Shown here: one piece after another, positions 8,736-15,772 of the stretch | How positions within the stretch are numbered: the stretch's first letter is position 1 | How the letters are laid out: the number at the start of each line of letters is the position of its first letter | Origin: JALYRV01 sp036675475 | GTDB lineage: Bacteria; Acidobacteriota; Vicinamibacteria; Vicinamibacterales; SCN-69-37 | Length of the DNA stretch: 56,909 bases | Direction of reading: 5' to 3' | Assembly: GCA_036675475.1 (NCBI GenBank) | Contig: JAKFEY010000082.1 | Span: forward strand, 1 to 56,909 | Notes under the pieces: generated by a model | What the model was told of the DNA's origin: nothing | Databases searched by the model: none | Seen by the model: the letters and a program-made list of their open reading frames with translations, nothing else | Position numbers and translations under genes: made by a program

Positions 8736-9421
8736 AGCGCAGGCTCCAGCGCATATTGCCGGCGCGCGATGAACAGCGTCCCCGCGGCGATTGCGGCGAC
8801 GGCCAGCAGCAGGAGGGCCACCGACACCTCGACCCGCTGCGGCATGCGCGAGCCGAGCATCACGAACGGACAGACCATGGCGACGGCCAGCGCGTGCGCG
8901 AACTGCATCGCACCCGCGGGCCGCGCGAGCAGGTCCCCGTACTGTTCGAGTCCCACGCGCGTGGTCGCGGCAGCCAGAATCGTCGCCACCCAGAGACTGC
9001 CAACTATCAGGCGAGGCGCGGGCAGCGACAAGGCCCACGCCACGCAGCCAACGAAGATGAACGCGGCCAGCCGGCCATGCTCGAACGCGAGCGCCCCATC
9101 GTCCCCGCGCGCGAGTTGCAACACACCCGCAATCGCCCACGCGATGCTGACCGGGGCAATCGCGAGCAGCGCGTGCGCCAGCGCGATGGTGGCTCGCGGC
9201 CGGCGAATCAGCACAGGATCGAAGTGGCCGGCGCGCGCGTGCCCGGCGTAGCCACGGGATGCGCACAGCATCTGCCACAGCAGCAGCATGCCGAGCGCGT
9301 CTTCGGCGCCGCGCGGATCGATCCAGATCAGCGCCGACCCGTAGGCCGCGACCGCGCCTGTGATCACCCACATCCACGCCGGGAGCCCATCGACGGCGTG
9401 TAGAAACCGCAGCGTCCACAT
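8732..9421 (-). CDS. ABC-type permease-like integral membrane protein
   Basis: A 229-residue protein with about six predicted membrane helices, for example WMWVITGAVAAYGSALIWI, ALLAIAPVSIAWAIAGVLQL, LAAFIFVGCVAWALSLPA and VSVALLLLAVAAIAAGTLFIA. It has no family motif I can name, but it sits between a lipoprotein and an ATPase and overlaps both by 1-4 nt, which supports a role as the membrane subunit of the ABC pair. ATG at 9419-9421 is the only good start, overlapping the stop of the preceding gene. The direction of transport cannot be read from the sequence. Confidence 0.8.
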   Translation of the reverse strand: MWTLRFLHAVDGLPAWMWVITGAVAAYGSALIWIDPRGAEDALGMLLLWQMLCASRGYAGHARAGHFDPVLIRRPRATIALAHALLAIAPVSIAWAIAGVLQLARGDDGALAFEHGRLAAFIFVGCVAWALSLPAPRLIVGSLWVATILAAATTRVGLEQYGDLLARPAGAMQFAHALAVAMVCPFVMLGSRMPQRVEVSVALLLLAVAAIAAGTLFIARRQYALEPAL

Positions 9422-10353
9422 CACAGCCGCACCTCGACGAGCATGCCGGACGTGCCGACAGCGAGAACTGATGTTGGCGAGATCGACACCAGCATGCGCA
9501 AGCGCTCGGGGACCGCGCGCGTGAGACTGACGCGGCCGTCGCGGTCGAACAGCGTGACGGCCTGCGCGTCGGAAGCGCCAGGGCCCCGGTGCAGCACCAG
9601 CAATCCCCGCCCCTCGTCGGCGATGGCGTCGTGAATCACCTGCGGCGCGCTTCCGCTTGCGACCCAGGTGGCCATGGCGGCCGTCAATCCCTCGAGCGGG
9701 GGGCCGGCCCGCAACACGTCGCCCGTGAGCGACAGCGGTTGCGCGGAGCCCGGCAGCCAGCACGTCACGCGCGGCGGCGTACTGCATGACAGCAGGTGCG
9801 CCACGCCTGCCTCCGCGTTCGACAGCGAGAACGGCGCGCGCGGAGGGCCATTCATCGGCGACAGCGCGCCGTCAGCCGCCACAGTCCACGCAAGCGGCCG
9901 TCCCGCCTCGTCATGCGCAAACTGTCCGGCCATGCCGCCTTCGGTATCGAACAGGTTCGCGAAGGGCCGCGACAGCCTCGTGACCACTGTTGCGCGACCG
10001 TCGGGATCGATCCGCACGAGATCGGCGAAGCGCGAGATGCTGTACAACTTGCCGCCGGATTCGCCCAGGCCCCAGAGTTCGAGCACGTCGCGACTCGCGC
10101 CGCGAACCTGGACGCGTTCAGTGCGCCGGGCAGCCGGATCGATTGTCACAAGCGCGGGCGCGCTGGTGAGCACCGCGAGCCGCCCGTCCCACGACGCGCG
10201 GCCGATGATGGTTTCTGATGCCGTGATGAACGGCGCATCCGCACCCGCGTGCTGCGCTCCGGGCGCCGAGCACGCAGCCGCGACGAGCAACACGACCGCG
10301 GCCAGCGGTACCGCCGCGCCGGCGAGACGGCTGGACGCCCCGCGGGCGTCCAG
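9421..10353 (-). CDS. Lipoprotein, probable beta-propeller-like
   Basis: About 310 residues. A hydrophobic signal with lipobox Cys (VVLLVAAACSAPG) is followed by repeated strand-turn units such as ISRFADLVRIDPDGRATVV and AVTLFDRDGRVSLTRAV, which suggest a propeller of the NHL/YncE type (inference). There is no ATG, GTG or TTG giving a full-length signal peptide. The best in-frame candidate is a CTG at 10351-10353, which lies inside a perfect 12-bp-stem palindrome; a GTG closer to the Cys would leave too short a signal. The gene starts 11 nt after the 67-residue protein and may depend on coupling to it. The stop overlaps the permease start. Confidence 0.6.
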   Translation of the reverse strand: MDARGASSRLAGAAVPLAAVVLLVAAACSAPGAQHAGADAPFITASETIIGRASWDGRLAVLTSAPALVTIDPAARRTERVQVRGASRDVLELWGLGESGGKLYSISRFADLVRIDPDGRATVVTRLSRPFANLFDTEGGMAGQFAHDEAGRPLAWTVAADGALSPMNGPPRAPFSLSNAEAGVAHLLSCSTPPRVTCWLPGSAQPLSLTGDVLRAGPPLEGLTAAMATWVASGSAPQVIHDAIADEGRGLLVLHRGPGASDAQAVTLFDRDGRVSLTRAVPERLRMLVSISPTSVLAVGTSGMLVEVRL

Positions 10354-10355
10354 CC
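10329..10355. repeat. Perfect palindrome at the start of the lipoprotein gene
   Basis: GGCTGGACGCCC, then CGC, then GGGCGTCCAGCC: a 12-bp perfect stem with a 3-nt loop. It lies directly after the 67-codon gene and overlaps the probable start of the downstream lipoprotein. It could be an attenuating hairpin or a REP-like insertion. Confidence 0.7.
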
Positions 10356-10364
10356 TGCGGAACG

Positions 10365-10568
10365 TCAGCGGCCGAGAATCTTCCGCCGTGCGCACTCGAT
10401 GTAATCGAGCTCGCAGTCGAGGCCGCCCGTCCACCGCTCCATGAACGAGTCGCGCTGCGCGACCTCGTAGAAGCAGGCGGCGAGCTCGTCGGTGCAGCCG
10501 GCAAGTGCCGGCGCCGGCACGGCATTCAGCGCCGCGCCCGCGATCAGGACGAACAACAGTTTCTTCAT
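10365..10568 (-). CDS. Small exported cysteine protein
   Basis: A 67-residue protein with a clear Sec signal peptide (MKKLLFVLIAGAALNAVPAPALA, cleavage after ALA). The mature part is about 44 residues with four cysteines in two CX6C pairs (CTDELAAC and CELDYIEC), a helical-hairpin-like pattern that could form two disulfides. GGAG lies 7 nt before the ATG. It is the first gene of a run that continues with a lipoprotein, an ABC permease and an ATPase. Similar small Cys-containing proteins occur widely in Acidobacteriota without a known function. A signalling or envelope-stress role is speculation. Confidence 0.75.
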   Translation of the reverse strand: MKKLLFVLIAGAALNAVPAPALAGCTDELAACFYEVAQRDSFMERWTGGLDCELDYIECARRKILGR

Positions 10569-10581
10569 CTTCCCACTCCGA

Positions 10582-10602
10582 TGAAGGCCGGCCGGCGGCC
10601 GG
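10582..10602. repeat. GC-rich palindrome between the AAA+ regulator and the small Cys protein
   Basis: GGCCGGCC-GGC-GGCCGGCC, a short perfect inverted repeat 40 nt past the regulator stop and before the next gene. It could be a terminator stem, but no T-run follows. Confidence 0.4.
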
Positions 10603-10642
10603 CCACGCGCGGCTCAACCAGCCGCAGGCGACCCTACGTACC

Positions 10643-11992
10643 TCACGACATGGACGCATGTGCGCACTCCGCGTCCGGACGCTCGCGGCGGCGGCGCTCG
10701 CCGCTCCAGCGCAGATGCCCCTCGAGCGTGTGATAGCTGATGCCCAGCAGCCGGCAGGCCTGCCGCTTGTTTCCCCGGCAGCGGTCGAGCACGATGCGGG
10801 CGTAGTGGCTGGCCCAGGCGCGCATGGTGTCGTTGCGGGCGGCCGCTTCGACGGCCATGCCGGCGTATTCGCCGCTCACCGCCGCGGGCAGATCCGCCAC
10901 GTCGATGACGGAGCTCGAGGCCAGGGTGACGGCGCGTTCGATCACGCGCTCGAGTTGACGCACGTTGCCGGGCCACTCGCACGCCTGCAGGATGTCGAGC
11001 GCCGACTGGCTGACGCGCACGCGCCTGACCGCGCGAAAGCGCTCGAGGAAGTGTTCGATCAGGATCGGAATGTCGTCGCGGCGCGACCGCAGGGGCGGTA
11101 CGACCACCTCGACGCCATTGAGCCGGTAATACAGATCCGCGCGGAACGCGCCCTGCGACACCAGCGCCGACAGCCCGCGGTTGGTGGCGACGATGATGCG
11201 GGTGTCGATGAGGCGGCTGGTATGGCCGCCGACGCGCTCGATGGCGAGCTCCTGGATGGCGCGCAGCAGTTTGGCTTGCGCCGACCCGGAGAGATCGGAG
11301 ACCTCGTCGAGAAACAGCGTGCCGCCTTCGGCCTGTTCGAACTTGCCGCGGCGCCCGCGCACGCCGGTGGCGGTGCGATCCTCGATGCCGAACAGTTCCG
11401 CCTCGAGCAGGGTTTCGACGATGGCGGCGCAGTTGACGGCGACGAAGGGTCCGCGCCGGCGGCGGCTTTGTTCGTGGATCTGGCGCGCGACCAGTTCCTT
11501 GCCGACGCCGCTTTCCCCTTCGATGAGGACGGTGAAATCCGTTTCGGCGACGCGTGTGATGCGCTCGCGCACGCGCTGGATGGCCGGTGTGGTGCCGATG
11601 AGCGCGCTGTCGGTGACGCGGCGCGGCGGGCGGATGGGCGGCGCGGGGCGGCGATCGAGTTCGGAGACCACGGACGCGAACGACGTGGCGGCGCGGAGGA
11701 ACGCGCGGTGGCTGTCGGTGAGCGCCGGGTCGCCGACAAACAGCACCCAGTTGCTGCCTGGCACGTCGGCCGCGAACCCCTGCGGCAGCACGTGCGGCGG
11801 GATGGCTTCGCGGAGATAGACCGCGACACCGGGATGCAGTTCGCGGAGCGCGTCTTCGAGCACCACGCGCAGCGGCACGGGCGAGTACTCGCGCCCCGCC
11901 ATGTTCACCCGGTCGATCAGGTACTCAATTCCGGGCCTGGAGTCTGCTCCCTCGCGCGGCGATGCCGCAGCGATACGATCGTTGACGCTCAC
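10643..11992 (-). CDS. Fis-type AAA+ transcriptional regulator with altered GAFTGA loop
   Basis: About 449 residues. An N-terminal domain of unknown type (no receiver signature) leads to a sigma-54-interaction-type AAA+ domain. Walker A is GESGVGKE, Walker B is GGTLFLDEV, and the sensor segment is RLIDTRIIVATNR. A C-terminal Fis HTH follows (DRCRGNKRQACRLLGISYHTL). The sigma-54 contact motif GAFTGA is replaced by RTATGV in LFGIEDRTATGVRGRRG, so the key Phe and first Gly are gone. I start at GTG 11990-11992 with GGGAGG upstream; the longer ATG frame runs through palindromes that look regulatory. The regulator may repress or activate without sigma-54, or use a variant contact. Confidence 0.88.
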   Translation of the reverse strand: MSVNDRIAAASPREGADSRPGIEYLIDRVNMAGREYSPVPLRVVLEDALRELHPGVAVYLREAIPPHVLPQGFAADVPGSNWVLFVGDPALTDSHRAFLRAATSFASVVSELDRRPAPPIRPPRRVTDSALIGTTPAIQRVRERITRVAETDFTVLIEGESGVGKELVARQIHEQSRRRRGPFVAVNCAAIVETLLEAELFGIEDRTATGVRGRRGKFEQAEGGTLFLDEVSDLSGSAQAKLLRAIQELAIERVGGHTSRLIDTRIIVATNRGLSALVSQGAFRADLYYRLNGVEVVVPPLRSRRDDIPILIEHFLERFRAVRRVRVSQSALDILQACEWPGNVRQLERVIERAVTLASSSVIDVADLPAAVSGEYAGMAVEAAARNDTMRAWASHYARIVLDRCRGNKRQACRLLGISYHTLEGHLRWSGERRRRERPDAECAHASMS

Positions 11993-12027
11993 GTTCGCCT
12001 CCCGGGGAGTGGCAGCCGGCGGAGTAA

Positions 12028-12043
12028 CCAATTGGAGTGCCAA
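12028..12043 (-). promoter_or_regulatory. Possible -24/-12 promoter before the AAA+ regulator
   Basis: Minus strand TTGGCAC-TCCAA-TTGG matches the sigma-54 -24 element exactly and has TTGG where TTGC is expected at -12. It lies 35 nt before the GTG start. Confidence 0.35.
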
Positions 12044-12105
12044 GGTGCTAACCCTTTCTCTCTCTGCGAGTTGCGCCGGCCGTGCCTCTGCGATGGGGAC
12101 TCCGT

Positions 12106-12166
12106 GGGTAACGTCTACCCGTCGATCCAGATCGCAGAATCTGCAACATGGGTAGTTCCTACCCAT
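12106..12166. promoter_or_regulatory. Cluster of three palindromes upstream of the AAA+ regulator
   Basis: Three inverted repeats lie 110-175 bp before the regulator start: GGGTA-N5-TACCC (12106-12120), GCAGA-A-TCTGC (12134-12144) and ATGGGTAG-TTC-CTACCCAT (12148-12166). The position suits upstream activator sites of a Fis-type regulator, possibly autoregulation. The GCAGAATCTGC unit recurs near 47277 and 54967. Confidence 0.55.
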
Positions 12167-12181
12167 TCCGGCCGCCGTTCC

Positions 12182-12772
12182 TCAGCGCATTTGTTCCCAG
12201 ACCTGGCGCTGGCGATCCCATCGCCGGACCCGCACGCGGCCGGTCGCCGGCGTTACCGTGACGGCCAGCTGCGAGCGGCCATCCGTGAGATAGAGCGAGC
12301 CCGACGAGGCGCTTCCGTCCGGATCGAACGTCGCGATGTCCGAGGCCCCGAAGCGCACCGCGTCATCATCGAGCGACCCGTTGACGTCGGGCACGCCCGG
12401 CAGGCGCGCGATGCGGACCGAGGGGCAGCGCGCGGCGAAGGCGGTTTCGGCGTCCATCACGCTGTCGATGCCGGCGCTGATGTCGGCGCTGCGAATGCCC
12501 GTGCCGTTGCCGTCGGCATACATGCCCACGCGCCAGTCATCCCCGCCGGCGCCATCGGCGCGAAACCTGACGCCGACCGGGCGGCTGCGCGTGACGGCCT
12601 GCAGGCGCGCCTGCTGCAGATAGCCGGTGATGAAGGCGGCCGCGGCGCGCAGCTTCATGGCGCGGTTCACCTCGAGCACGGCCGGAAGAGCGGCGCCTGC
12701 CGCCGCCAGCATCAGCGAGAGCGCGAGCAGCACCTCGATGAGCGACACGCCGGCGGCGGAAAGGCGCGCCAT
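12182..12772 (-). CDS. GspH/FimT-family pseudopilin
   Basis: A 196-residue type II secretion or type IV pilus pseudopilin. The N-terminus MARLSAAGVSLIEVLLALSLMLAAAGAALP has the prepilin peptidase site (Gly8, then a hydrophobic helix with Glu at mature position 5). YLQQARLQAVTRSRPVGVRF is typical of the GspH/FimT globular domain. It starts 3 nt after the ComEA-like gene, so both are likely co-expressed. No other secretion genes are in the window, so it may be part of a dispersed pilus or DNA-uptake set. Confidence 0.85.
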   Translation of the reverse strand: MARLSAAGVSLIEVLLALSLMLAAAGAALPAVLEVNRAMKLRAAAAFITGYLQQARLQAVTRSRPVGVRFRADGAGGDDWRVGMYADGNGTGIRSADISAGIDSVMDAETAFAARCPSVRIARLPGVPDVNGSLDDDAVRFGASDIATFDPDGSASSGSLYLTDGRSQLAVTVTPATGRVRVRRWDRQRQVWEQMR

Positions 12773-12775
12773 GGC

Positions 12776-13117
12776 CTACCGATCGATCGGCTCGGTGCGC
12801 GGCGGCGCGACGCTCACCAGGGGCTTCAGCTTCAGGAAGCTCTTTTCGCCGATGCCGCGCACGTTCATCAGGTCTTCCACCTTCTTGAACGGCCCGTTCT
12901 TCTGCCGGTATTCCACGATGCGCGCGGCCGTGGCCGCGCCGATGCCCGGCAGCTTCTGCAGATCGGCGGCGGTGGCGGTGTTGATGTTGACCGGCGCCGT
13001 GTCGGCGGCGGCCTTCGACGAGGGTTTCGACGCCGCTTCCTGAGCGGACGCCACGCTTGCGGCGCCGAGGCACAGGACGAGGGACAGCGGGAGTGCGAGT
13101 GTGTTCAGACGTGACAT
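12776..13117 (-). CDS. ComEA-like helix-hairpin-helix DNA-binding protein
   Basis: A 113-residue exported protein: signal peptide (MSRLNTLALPLSLVLCLGAASVASA), a short Ala/Ser/Lys linker, then a double helix-hairpin-helix domain (VNINTATAADLQKLPGIGAATAARI and VRGIGEKSFLKLKPLV). ComEA binds incoming double-stranded DNA in the periplasm during natural transformation. This is the short form without an N-terminal membrane domain. The ATG at 13115-13117 has GGAGGT 8 nt upstream. Its pairing with a pseudopilin gene supports a role in DNA uptake. Confidence 0.88.
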   Translation of the reverse strand: MSRLNTLALPLSLVLCLGAASVASAQEAASKPSSKAAADTAPVNINTATAADLQKLPGIGAATAARIVEYRQKNGPFKKVEDLMNVRGIGEKSFLKLKPLVSVAPPRTEPIDR

Positions 13118-13483
13118 TGGATTGACCTCCGGAAAGTGGAGGGCCCGCACCGAAACAGCAAGCCGGTGACGTAAGGTCGGACACCTGTTCGCGGCGTCCG
13201 GGCAGGCCCGCGCGGCTCAAGGGCAATCGCGATGCCTGCCGCGCGCGCGCACGTCGCGTGGCCGCAAGCCGATGACTCGCCCGTGGTTAACGATGGCGAC
13301 AACGAGCGGGCGGGTTGGGCGGCCGCGCGGCGCGTCAACCAGCGTTGCGCGCGAACGCGCATTCACGGGAGCGGCCCAGTGCGACCGCAGTTGCCTGTTG
13401 AGGCGCGCACTGGCGTCGCGCGTCAACTGCGGTTGCAGCAGGCCCTCGCGCACCGCCGGACGCCCCTATAATCAGGACGCGCG
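13118..13483. other. Divergent intergenic region with a long inverted repeat
   Basis: 366 bp between the divergent ComEA-like gene and the secreted-protein gene at 13484. It holds a perfect 10-bp inverted repeat, ACCGCAGTTG (13384-13393) and CAACTGCGGT (13424-13433), and a TATAAT box at 13467-13472, 11 nt before the downstream ATG. No coding sequence is convincing here. Confidence 0.6.
13467..13472 (+). promoter_or_regulatory. Candidate -10 box (TATAAT) for the secreted-protein gene at 13484
   Basis: Perfect TATAAT, 11 nt before the ATG, giving a leader of only a few nucleotides. The -35 position is not recognisable. Confidence 0.55.
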
Positions 13484-14314
13484 ATGCGCCATCCATTAAT
13501 GATCGCGGCGCTCCTGGCACTCGTCGCGCTGCCGTCGCTGCCACTCGCCCAGGCGCAACCCGCCGCGCCCGTTCCCGTCGGCGAGCTCCTGGCGCGCGCC
13601 TCATACTGGACCACGCGCTTCGAGCGCAGCCTCTCGGGCCTGCTCTTTCGCGAGCGCTACCGGCAGCAGCGCGGCCCCGGCAGCCGCCTGCTGGAGGCCA
13701 ACGTCTTCATGCTGCGCCCGCCCGGCTTTGCCGGCTTCGTCGTGTATCGCGATGTGTATCGCGTGGACAGCCGTGACATCGGCGATCACACCGCGCGGCT
13801 GCAGACCCTGCTCACCGACGGCTCGGCGTCGGCCATGGCGCAGGCGCGCCGGCTCACCGACGAGAGCGCGCGTCATAACCTCGCCGGCGTGCGCCGCAAC
13901 ATTAACGTCCCCACGATGCCGTACGAATACCTGACGCCCGCGCATGTCCGTGGCATCAGCGTGCGCGAAACCGGCCGCGACATCGTCGCCGGCCTGAAAG
14001 TCGTGGTCGTCGACTTCGAAGAGACCGCGCGCCCCACGGTGGTGCGCAGCGCCGGCAAGGCCGACGTGCCCGCGACCGGCCGCTTCTGGATCCATCCAGA
14101 ATCGGGCGCGGTGCCGCGTGCCATGGTCGAATTCATGATCGAGCGCGACAAGGGCCGGCTGGACGTGCAGCTGACGCTGCACGGGACCTTGAAATTGTGG
14201 GTGCCGAAGGAGATGACCGAAGTGTGGCGGGGCCAGGGCCGCCCGCTCGACGGCCTCGCCCAGTATGATCGCTTTCAGCGGATCACCGTGTCGACCAACG
14301 AGATCATCAAGTAG
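13484..14314 (+). CDS. Exported protein of unknown function
   Basis: A 276-residue protein with a signal peptide (MRHPLMIAALLALVALPSLPLAQA). The rest has no motif I can assign, though FMLRPPGFAGFVVYRDVYRVD, GRFWIHPESGAVPRAMVEF and LWVPKEMTEVW are typical of a family of secreted acidobacterial proteins. The fold looks beta-rich, somewhat like outer-membrane lipoprotein carriers, which is only an impression. It is followed after 12 nt by another secreted protein, so the two form an operon from the TATAAT promoter at 13467. Confidence 0.8.
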   Translation: MRHPLMIAALLALVALPSLPLAQAQPAAPVPVGELLARASYWTTRFERSLSGLLFRERYRQQRGPGSRLLEANVFMLRPPGFAGFVVYRDVYRVDSRDIGDHTARLQTLLTDGSASAMAQARRLTDESARHNLAGVRRNINVPTMPYEYLTPAHVRGISVRETGRDIVAGLKVVVVDFEETARPTVVRSAGKADVPATGRFWIHPESGAVPRAMVEFMIERDKGRLDVQLTLHGTLKLWVPKEMTEVWRGQGRPLDGLAQYDRFQRITVSTNEIIK

Positions 14315-14326
14315 GATTCCTCACCC

Positions 14327-15706
14327 ATGCAGCGGCTGCTCTGGCTGGCGCTCGCGGCAATGTTCGTGCAGCAGGACGCGCCGCGCGCGATCGACATCTG
14401 GAGCGCCGACCCGATTGCCATCGACGTCGACTGGATCACCATCGATGCCGCCGGCACGCAGACCATCACCGCCAGCCGCAAGACGGTGGCAGGCCCGCCC
14501 GCGCCGCTCACCTTCGTGCACGGCCCCGGCCGCTTCGTGCGCTTCTCCTACGAGGGTGCGTCGCCCCGCACCTTCTCCACCGCCGAGTTGCTCGCCGCGA
14601 CGAAGCTGCACGTGCCCGACGTGCTGCCGGGCGGCGAGTTGCTGCTGCTGATTCCGCCGGCGCCGGTTCGTCCGGTGAAGCTGCTCGTTCAGGGCCAGCG
14701 CTCGCTGACGGTCCCAATCGGTGCTGCGACGCACGCCAGCCTCCCCGGCCTTCCCGCCGGCGACTATCGCATCATTCCGCACTATGAGGGCGACATCAGC
14801 GGAGAGACGCAGCGCGTCACGGTGGGCGCGGCGGCGACATCCGTGATGGCGATGCCGATCGAAGACGTCGGCGCCGTGCGCGTGTCGGCGCCCGATCATG
14901 TCTGCGGCGCATCCACCGAGGCCGGCATCGACAGCCTCGTCTACGCGGACGTCGGCGTGAACTTCCGCACGCCGCCAAACCGCAGAACTATTACGCGCTC
15001 GAAGGAGCCGCTCTGCCAGATGACCTTTGGCGGCCTGAAGCCCGGCATGTTCGAAGCGTTCTATCGCAGCGGGCGCCTGCCCCTGGGCGCGGCGGAGTTT
15101 TCGATCACGCCGCAAACCGTAACGCCCGTCGAGATCATCCCGCGCAGCGTGCTCGTCGAGGGCCGCGTGACGCTCAACGGCCGGCCGATGAAAGGTACCA
15201 ACGTCAGCTTCACGCTCAGCGGCAAGGACCGCACCGGCGGCGTCGCGCAGGCACAGGTGACGACCGACGATGCGGGGAATTACCGGGCGATGCTCGAACG
15301 GCCCGGGGAGTACAGCATCGTGCCGATGGCCGCGCGCATCCACTCCCGCATGATCAGGACGGTGACGCTCGTCGAAGGCCGCAACATTCACGACATCGCG
15401 TTCACCGGCGGCACGATTAAGGTCGAGGTGACTGGCTGGCGGCCCGGCACGCCCGTGCAGATCCGCATGGAAGGGCGCGCGCCCGACGCGACGTCGAGCA
15501 GCACCTCCATGTCGATGTTCATGTCGCCGCCGAAGGAGCCGGTGGTGTTCGAGGCCATGCCCTTCGGCGACTATAAGATCGCGGTCATCGCGGGCCGCCC
15601 TCCAAACACGCGCGCCACGTCGCGCGACATGACCAACGCGAAAACCGTCACGCTGTCTGCCTCGTCGCCCGAAGCCACGGTGACGTTCGACATCAGCAGG
15701 CGCTGA
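14327..15706 (+). CDS. Exported carboxypeptidase-regulatory-like protein
   Basis: A 459-residue protein with a short signal peptide (MQRLLWLALAAMFVQQ). Several beta-sandwich segments can be seen. The clearest is a carboxypeptidase-regulatory-like unit near residue 280 (SVLVEGRVTLNGRPMKGTNV, then TTDDAGNYRAML). Two cysteines flank the centre. The gene follows the previous secreted protein by 12 nt and precedes an ADOP permease. A role at the cell surface is inferred from the signal and the domain type; ligand unknown. Confidence 0.78.
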   Translation: MQRLLWLALAAMFVQQDAPRAIDIWSADPIAIDVDWITIDAAGTQTITASRKTVAGPPAPLTFVHGPGRFVRFSYEGASPRTFSTAELLAATKLHVPDVLPGGELLLLIPPAPVRPVKLLVQGQRSLTVPIGAATHASLPGLPAGDYRIIPHYEGDISGETQRVTVGAAATSVMAMPIEDVGAVRVSAPDHVCGASTEAGIDSLVYADVGVNFRTPPNRRTITRSKEPLCQMTFGGLKPGMFEAFYRSGRLPLGAAEFSITPQTVTPVEIIPRSVLVEGRVTLNGRPMKGTNVSFTLSGKDRTGGVAQAQVTTDDAGNYRAMLERPGEYSIVPMAARIHSRMIRTVTLVEGRNIHDIAFTGGTIKVEVTGWRPGTPVQIRMEGRAPDATSSSTSMSMFMSPPKEPVVFEAMPFGDYKIAVIAGRPPNTRATSRDMTNAKTVTLSASSPEATVTFDISRR

Positions 15707-15772
15707 TCACCGGCGTCGAGCAACCTTTTGTCTCGCACTCCCGTCTCAGCCCGTGTGTTCGAGAGCTGGATC

